The notes under the pieces were generated by a model. That model saw only the letters and a program-made list of their open reading frames with translations, had not been told where the DNA came from and searched no databases. Below, one piece after another: positions 60,344 to 64,000 of a stretch of 64,000 nt of DNA. A program made the position numbers and the translations under genes. The DNA lies in NCBI RefSeq assembly GCF_004331455.1, contig NZ_SJJR01000025.1, forward strand, positions 25,074-89,073, read 5' to 3'. Origin of the DNA: Micromonospora zingiberis. GTDB taxonomy: Bacteria; Actinomycetota; Actinomycetes; Mycobacteriales; Micromonosporaceae. Numbering within the stretch: position 1 is the stretch's first letter; every line of letters starts with the position of its first letter.

Positions 60344-61342
60344 GTGTACGACGTGGTGCTGCTCACCCTCGGCTCGGAGCGGGACGCTCCGGGGGCCGGG
60401 TGCGGCAGCGGCGAAGCCTGCTGCGGCGGCCAAGCCGAGGCGACCAAGGACCGCGACGACCGTTGCGAGACGCCGCGCGTACCGGTGTTGGCCTGTGCGG
60501 ACGCGTTGACCGCCCGGGGCGCCCGGGTGGAGACGGTGACGGCCCGCTCGGACGCGGAGATCGACGAGGTGCTGGCCCGGCTGGACGGCCCGGCCCGGCC
60601 CGACGGCCTCGCCTGGCCGGACCCGGACTCCAAGACCCGCCTCGTGGTCGCCGTCGCCGGTGACGCACAGTTGCGCGCCGTGCTGCGCCGGCTGGTTCGG
60701 CGGTACGCCCCACCGCCGAGCCGCCGCCCGGCGGACCTGGCCGAAAACCGGACCGTGCCGGACCTGCCGCCGATCGGCGTACTGCCGCTCGACCCGGCCC
60801 GCAGCACGACGCACCGCGACCTGGCCGCGCAGCTCGGCCTGCCCCGCGACCCGGCGGCGGTGGCCGCCGCGGTGCTCGACGGCACGCCCCGCCGGCTCGA
60901 TCTGCTGCGAAACGACGGTGGCTCGGTCACCCTGGACGGCGCACTGCTCGGTGCCGCCAGCGAGGACGGGCGTCCGCTGCACTGGCGCGGCCGGGTCGAG
61001 GTGGACGACGTCGTACTGTCCAATGGCGATGATCCGCTGCTGGCCTGCGCGGTCGGCAACGCCGGCGGTTACGCCCGCCTTGACGACGTCGCCCTGCTCG
61101 CCGACCCGGACCCGACCGACGGGCTCGTCGAGGTGGCGGTGGCCGTACCGGTGGTCACCCGGTCGCGGCTGGGCCGCCGGCGGGTACGCCTGGAGGTACG
61201 CCGGGCACGCGGCCGGGCCGCGTCCGTCCTGCCTCGGGACGAGGCCCCGCTGCCCTACCTGGACGACGGTGTGCAGGGGGAGCTGACCCGTAAGCGGTCC
61301 TGGTGGACCGAGCCGGGCGCCTGGGCGGTCTGGACGACCTGA
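60344..61342 (+). CDS. Degenerate diacylglycerol-kinase-like protein with Cys-rich insert
   Basis: A 332-residue protein. The layout follows the DAGK/sphingosine-kinase catalytic fold: VYDVVLLTLGSERD at the start, LVVAVAGDAQLRAVLRRLVR where GGDGT is expected, IGVLPLDPARSTTHRDLAAQ where LPLGTGNDLA is expected, then RRLDLLRNDGGSVTLDGAL. Both nucleotide-binding motifs are altered, so kinase activity is doubtful. Near residues 17-50 an insert (GAGCGSGEACCGG, then RCETPRVPVLACAD) adds five cysteines. GTG 60344 has AGGAGGAG upstream. It is divergent from purA. Confidence 0.65.
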   Translation: MYDVVLLTLGSERDAPGAGCGSGEACCGGQAEATKDRDDRCETPRVPVLACADALTARGARVETVTARSDAEIDEVLARLDGPARPDGLAWPDPDSKTRLVVAVAGDAQLRAVLRRLVRRYAPPPSRRPADLAENRTVPDLPPIGVLPLDPARSTTHRDLAAQLGLPRDPAAVAAAVLDGTPRRLDLLRNDGGSVTLDGALLGAASEDGRPLHWRGRVEVDDVVLSNGDDPLLACAVGNAGGYARLDDVALLADPDPTDGLVEVAVAVPVVTRSRLGRRRVRLEVRRARGRAASVLPRDEAPLPYLDDGVQGELTRKRSWWTEPGAWAVWTT

Positions 61343-61411
61343 CCGCGTCCCGCACCAGGGGCCGAGGTCGGCGGTTGGGCCTATCCTCGGCTGGAGGAAT
61401 GGGGAGGAACC

Positions 61412-63820
61412 GTGGTGGACGAGAACGCCGACCGGGTGCACGTGCCCGGCCAGCATGGGGTGCCGGAACGGGACATCGAACCACTCTGGCCACCTGACCA
61501 GATCGAGGGCTTCGGCGCGTCCGGCTGGGATGCCCCGCCGCTGGCGCCACCCACCGCCACCCCGCCCGGCGTCCACCCGGCACCGCCGAGCACCCACCCG
61601 GCACCGCCGGACGCGCACGCCGCCACGTCGGGCGGCTACCCGGCGGCCGTCCCGCCCTCGCCCACCGACTATCCGTCGCTGACCGGCGGCGGCCCGAGCG
61701 CCACCGGCTGGGAACCAGCTACGCCAGCCAACCCGGATTCGGGGGCGGCCGGCAGCGCCTGGGGACCGGGGACCGCCGGTACGGGTACCTCCACCTCGTC
61801 CGGGCACACCGCCGGGCCGGTCGGGCCACGGCCGGAGGCTGGTCAGGTCGATCTGAACCTGCCGTTCACCCTCGACCAGCCGACCTCGCTCGCGCCGAGC
61901 CGGGACAGCGGGTCACGCGCCGTGGGCGACGTCGCCACCGGGCAAGACGCGCTCGCGGACGCGGGTGGGCCGGCGGACGCGCCGGCAGAGACCGCTGCGG
62001 GCAGCGCCGACGCAGCGACGACGGCCCGGCCGTCGACCGAGTCGCCGTGGGCGCAGCCGCCGCAGCGGTCGGTCACCGGTCCGGCCACGCCGACCGGGAC
62101 CGGCGAGGAGGTGGCCGCTCCGCCTCGCCCCACCTGGGCTACGCCGGCCCAGCCGCTTCCGCCGGTGCCGTCTTCGCTGCCCGGCGCCCCGGTGCCCCAC
62201 CAGCCCGGCCCGCACCCGCCGGCCGCCCCGCCGAACCATCCCGGCGACCTCGCGGGGCAACACGACGACCTCGCACCGCACCACGGCGACCTCGCGGGGC
62301 AACACGACGACCTCGCACCGCACCACGGCGACCTCGCGGGGCAACACGGCGACCTCGCACCGCACCACGGCGATCCCGCACCACAGCACGGCTTCCCCGC
62401 GCCGCACCACGGTGCTGCCGCGCCGCACCATGTTGCCGCGCCGCACCATGTTGCCGGGCCGCAGCACGGCGAGCTGGTACCGCAGTACGGCGACCAGGTG
62501 CCGCCGGGTCCCGCAGCACCGTACGGCGACCATGTCTTGCAGCATGGCGACCGGGTGTCGCAGGGTCCCGTACCGCAGCACGGGGTTCTGACCGGGCACG
62601 ACGCACCCGTGCCGCAGCCGGGGCCACCGTTCGCGCCGGTACCGCCACCACCGGCCGACGTCCCGCCGCCCGCCGCGCCCCATCCCGGGCCGGCCTCGTC
62701 CCAGGTCGAGCCGCCGTACGCGACGCCGCCCGGTCCCTTCCCACCGCAGCCGGCCTGGAACCCGGCGCCCTGGCAGCAGCAGGGCTTGCCGGCGGCGCCT
62801 CCGCCGGTGCCGCAACGGCCGTACCAGCCGGCGGAGACCGCGTCGCGGACCCCTCCGGGGTACGCCGAGCAGGCCTGGAGCCAGGATGCGGGCGGCGCTC
62901 CCACCGCGGAGGACTTCGCGCGGCGGCGGCAGGTACGCCCCGTCGACCCGGTCGCGACGATGGGCGTACGCGCCGTGGTCAACAAGACGGGCCTGATGAA
63001 GCTGGCACCGGGGCGGCACGAACTGGAACTCAAGCGCGACATCGAGATGGTGCGCCGTAACTTCGGCGGGCTACGACAGGTGACCGTGGTCAACCCGAAG
63101 GGTGGTGCCGGCAAGACGGTCGCCATCCTGCTGCTCGCCATGACCTTCGGACAGAAGCGTGGCGGTTACGTGCTGGCCTGGGACAACAACGAGACCCAGG
63201 GCACCCTCGGCATGCGGGCCCAGCAGGACTTCCACTCCCGTACGGTGCGGGACCTGCTGCGCGACCTGGGCCAGTTCCATGGTGCGCACGGCCGGGTCGG
63301 CGACCTGTCGCAGTACGTCCGCTCGCAGGGCGAGGGGATGTTCGACGTGCTCGCCTCCGACGAGTCGGCGACCGGCGGCGAGATGCTCACCGCAGCGGCC
63401 TTCGGCGAGATCCGCGAGGTGGTCAGCCGGTTCTATAAGTTGATCTTCGTGGACACCGGGAACAACGTCCGGGCCCAGAACTGGCAGGCGGCGATGGACG
63501 CCACCGACCAACTGGTGGTCACCATGTCGGCCCGTAACGACTCGGCCGAGACCGCCGCGCGGATGCTCGACCACCTGGAGCAGAGCGGACGGCAGCGGTT
63601 GGTCCGGCAGGCGGTCACCGTGGTCTCGATGCCACCATCGCGCAAGGAGATCGACCTGCCGGCGATCCAGGAACACTTCGCCGCGCGTACCCGGACGGTG
63701 CTGCTGGCGCCGTACGAGCGGCTCATCGACACCGGCGAACCCATTCGGTACGCCCAACTGTCGGCCGCCACCCGGGACGCCTGGCTCAAGATCGCCGCCT
63801 CAGTGGCCGAGGGCCTGTAG
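61412..63820 (+). CDS. ParA/MinD-like P-loop ATPase with long Pro/His-rich N-terminus
   Basis: An 802-residue protein. The first about 520 residues are low-complexity, rich in Pro, Ala, Gly and His, including GDLAGQHDDLAPHH repeats (about 278-319) and an APHH tract. The last about 260 residues form a SIMIBI ATPase: VVNPKGGAGKTVAILLLA (deviant Walker A near 560-578), VLAWDNNETQGTLGMRAQ, and FVDTGNNVRAQNWQAAMDAT. Layout resembles the EspI/MinD-like ATPases of type VII secretion loci, but no such genes are in the window. The start is GTG 61412 or GTG 61415 after GGGAGG. Confidence 0.85.
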   Translation: MVDENADRVHVPGQHGVPERDIEPLWPPDQIEGFGASGWDAPPLAPPTATPPGVHPAPPSTHPAPPDAHAATSGGYPAAVPPSPTDYPSLTGGGPSATGWEPATPANPDSGAAGSAWGPGTAGTGTSTSSGHTAGPVGPRPEAGQVDLNLPFTLDQPTSLAPSRDSGSRAVGDVATGQDALADAGGPADAPAETAAGSADAATTARPSTESPWAQPPQRSVTGPATPTGTGEEVAAPPRPTWATPAQPLPPVPSSLPGAPVPHQPGPHPPAAPPNHPGDLAGQHDDLAPHHGDLAGQHDDLAPHHGDLAGQHGDLAPHHGDPAPQHGFPAPHHGAAAPHHVAAPHHVAGPQHGELVPQYGDQVPPGPAAPYGDHVLQHGDRVSQGPVPQHGVLTGHDAPVPQPGPPFAPVPPPPADVPPPAAPHPGPASSQVEPPYATPPGPFPPQPAWNPAPWQQQGLPAAPPPVPQRPYQPAETASRTPPGYAEQAWSQDAGGAPTAEDFARRRQVRPVDPVATMGVRAVVNKTGLMKLAPGRHELELKRDIEMVRRNFGGLRQVTVVNPKGGAGKTVAILLLAMTFGQKRGGYVLAWDNNETQGTLGMRAQQDFHSRTVRDLLRDLGQFHGAHGRVGDLSQYVRSQGEGMFDVLASDESATGGEMLTAAAFGEIREVVSRFYKLIFVDTGNNVRAQNWQAAMDATDQLVVTMSARNDSAETAARMLDHLEQSGRQRLVRQAVTVVSMPPSRKEIDLPAIQEHFAARTRTVLLAPYERLIDTGEPIRYAQLSAATRDAWLKIAASVAEGL
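62243..62368. repeat. Three 42-bp tandem repeats inside the ParA-like gene
   Basis: The unit starts GGCGACCTCGCGGGGCAACA at 62243, 62285 and 62327 and encodes GDLAGQHDDLAPHH. Copies 1 and 2 are identical; copy 3 differs by one base (D to G). More diverged repeats follow to about 62480. Confidence 0.85.
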
Positions 63821-63845
63821 CCCGCCCGAGGTTCTGTCCCGCGCG

Positions 63846-63877
63846 GATCTTGGTACTAAACGGTCCCCATGAGGGCT
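63846..63877. repeat. Left half of GATCTTGGTAC palindromic repeat, copy 2 (interrupted)
   Basis: It matches the repeat at 5821 through GGTCCCCATGAGGGCT, then diverges. The closing arm TACCAAGATC is not seen before the window ends. Confidence 0.7.
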
Positions 63878-63955
63878 ATTCAGTCCCATGACATCTGTCA
63901 GTGTTGAAGTCCCGGTACATGTGTCAGTTGGTAGGGATCTTGGGCGGGCTGGTAC

Positions 63956-64000
63956 ATGGTGCCTGGCATGGCTTCCAGGCGGCGTGTCATGAACCTGCTC
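63956..64000 (+). CDS. 5' end of a gene, possibly a transposase
   Basis: An open frame from ATG 63956 (or ATG 63968) reads MVPGMASRRRVMNLL and leaves the window. The region before it (63891-63927) carries ACATCTGTCAG and ACATGTGTCAG 26 bp apart. Together with the broken repeat at 63846, this suggests the left end of an insertion sequence. The protein itself is too short to identify. Confidence 0.3.
   Translation, partial: MVPGMASRRRVMNLL

Noticed and set aside
58946..61342. A 798-residue plus-strand protein across purA
   Set aside because: The first 466 codons are the antisense shadow of purA. The real gene starts at GTG 60344 with a strong Shine-Dalgarno.

Overview
The window is very GC-rich actinobacterial chromosome, most likely Micromonospora or a close relative in the Micromonosporaceae. 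The evidence is strong G/C bias at third codon positions, frequent GTG starts, bldC next to valine dehydrogenase and a DUF3073 gene in the order known from Streptomyces, a crt/idi cluster with a light/B12-type regulator, and several families of short dispersed palindromes between genes. There is no rRNA, CRISPR array or prophage. Three tRNA genes lie close together near 5.4-5.75 kb.

Layout. 0-5 kb: carotenoid and isoprenoid genes (crtE-crtI-idi and a LitR/CarH-like regulator), then a secreted polysaccharide deacetylase. 5.3-8 kb: tRNA-Glu, tRNA-Asp, tRNA-Phe and small genes. 8-13 kb: a lipoprotein binding protein whose two halves are in swapped order, a beta-oxidation pair, a tiny DxDxDG-repeat protein and a PPOX enzyme. 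13-21 kb: bldC - conserved protein - vdh - DUF3073, then a radical SAM/SPASM enzyme with a small aromatic-Asn precursor peptide (an AmcA/AmcB-like cyclophane RiPP locus), then purM and purF. 21-30 kb: a membrane protein with a huge Gly-Tyr-Gln cytoplasmic tail, the purS-purQ-purL-comB run, a secreted trypsin and a YbjQ-like protein. 30-36.6 kb: purB, a lipoprotein, and divergent fadA2-like / fabG4-htdX-like fatty-acid genes. 36.7-40.8 kb: a tightly coupled four-gene operon (NrtR-like Nudix regulator, J-domain/kinase-like fusion, vWA protein, divergent adenylosuccinate-synthetase-like enzyme). 41-46.8 kb: DedA, a TetR regulator divergent from SCP2-acyl-CoA dehydrogenase, an acyl-CoA ligase and a secreted endonuclease/phosphatase-fold protein. 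46.9-54.8 kb: a membrane system of OB-fold protein, flotillin and 1690-residue DUF3686-type AAA ATPase. 55-64 kb: an ECF sigma factor with its membrane partner, purD, an AbiEi/DUF559 protein, purA, a degenerate diacylglycerol-kinase-like protein, a ParA/MinD-like ATPase and possibly the edge of an insertion sequence.

How it works together. Eight de novo purine genes (purA, B, D, F, L, M, Q, S) are spread over the window, all on the minus strand. The divergent PurA-like enzyme at 39.4 kb is not one of them. The fatty-acid genes around 34 kb and 42 kb appear to share one TetR operator, lying between -35 and -10 at both promoters. The best candidates for poorly described biology are the NrtR/J-kinase/vWA/PurA-like operon, the cyclophane RiPP locus, the permuted binding protein and the flotillin-ATPase system. 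Start codons were chosen by Shine-Dalgarno sequences, overlaps and family length; where this was not decisive the entry says so.
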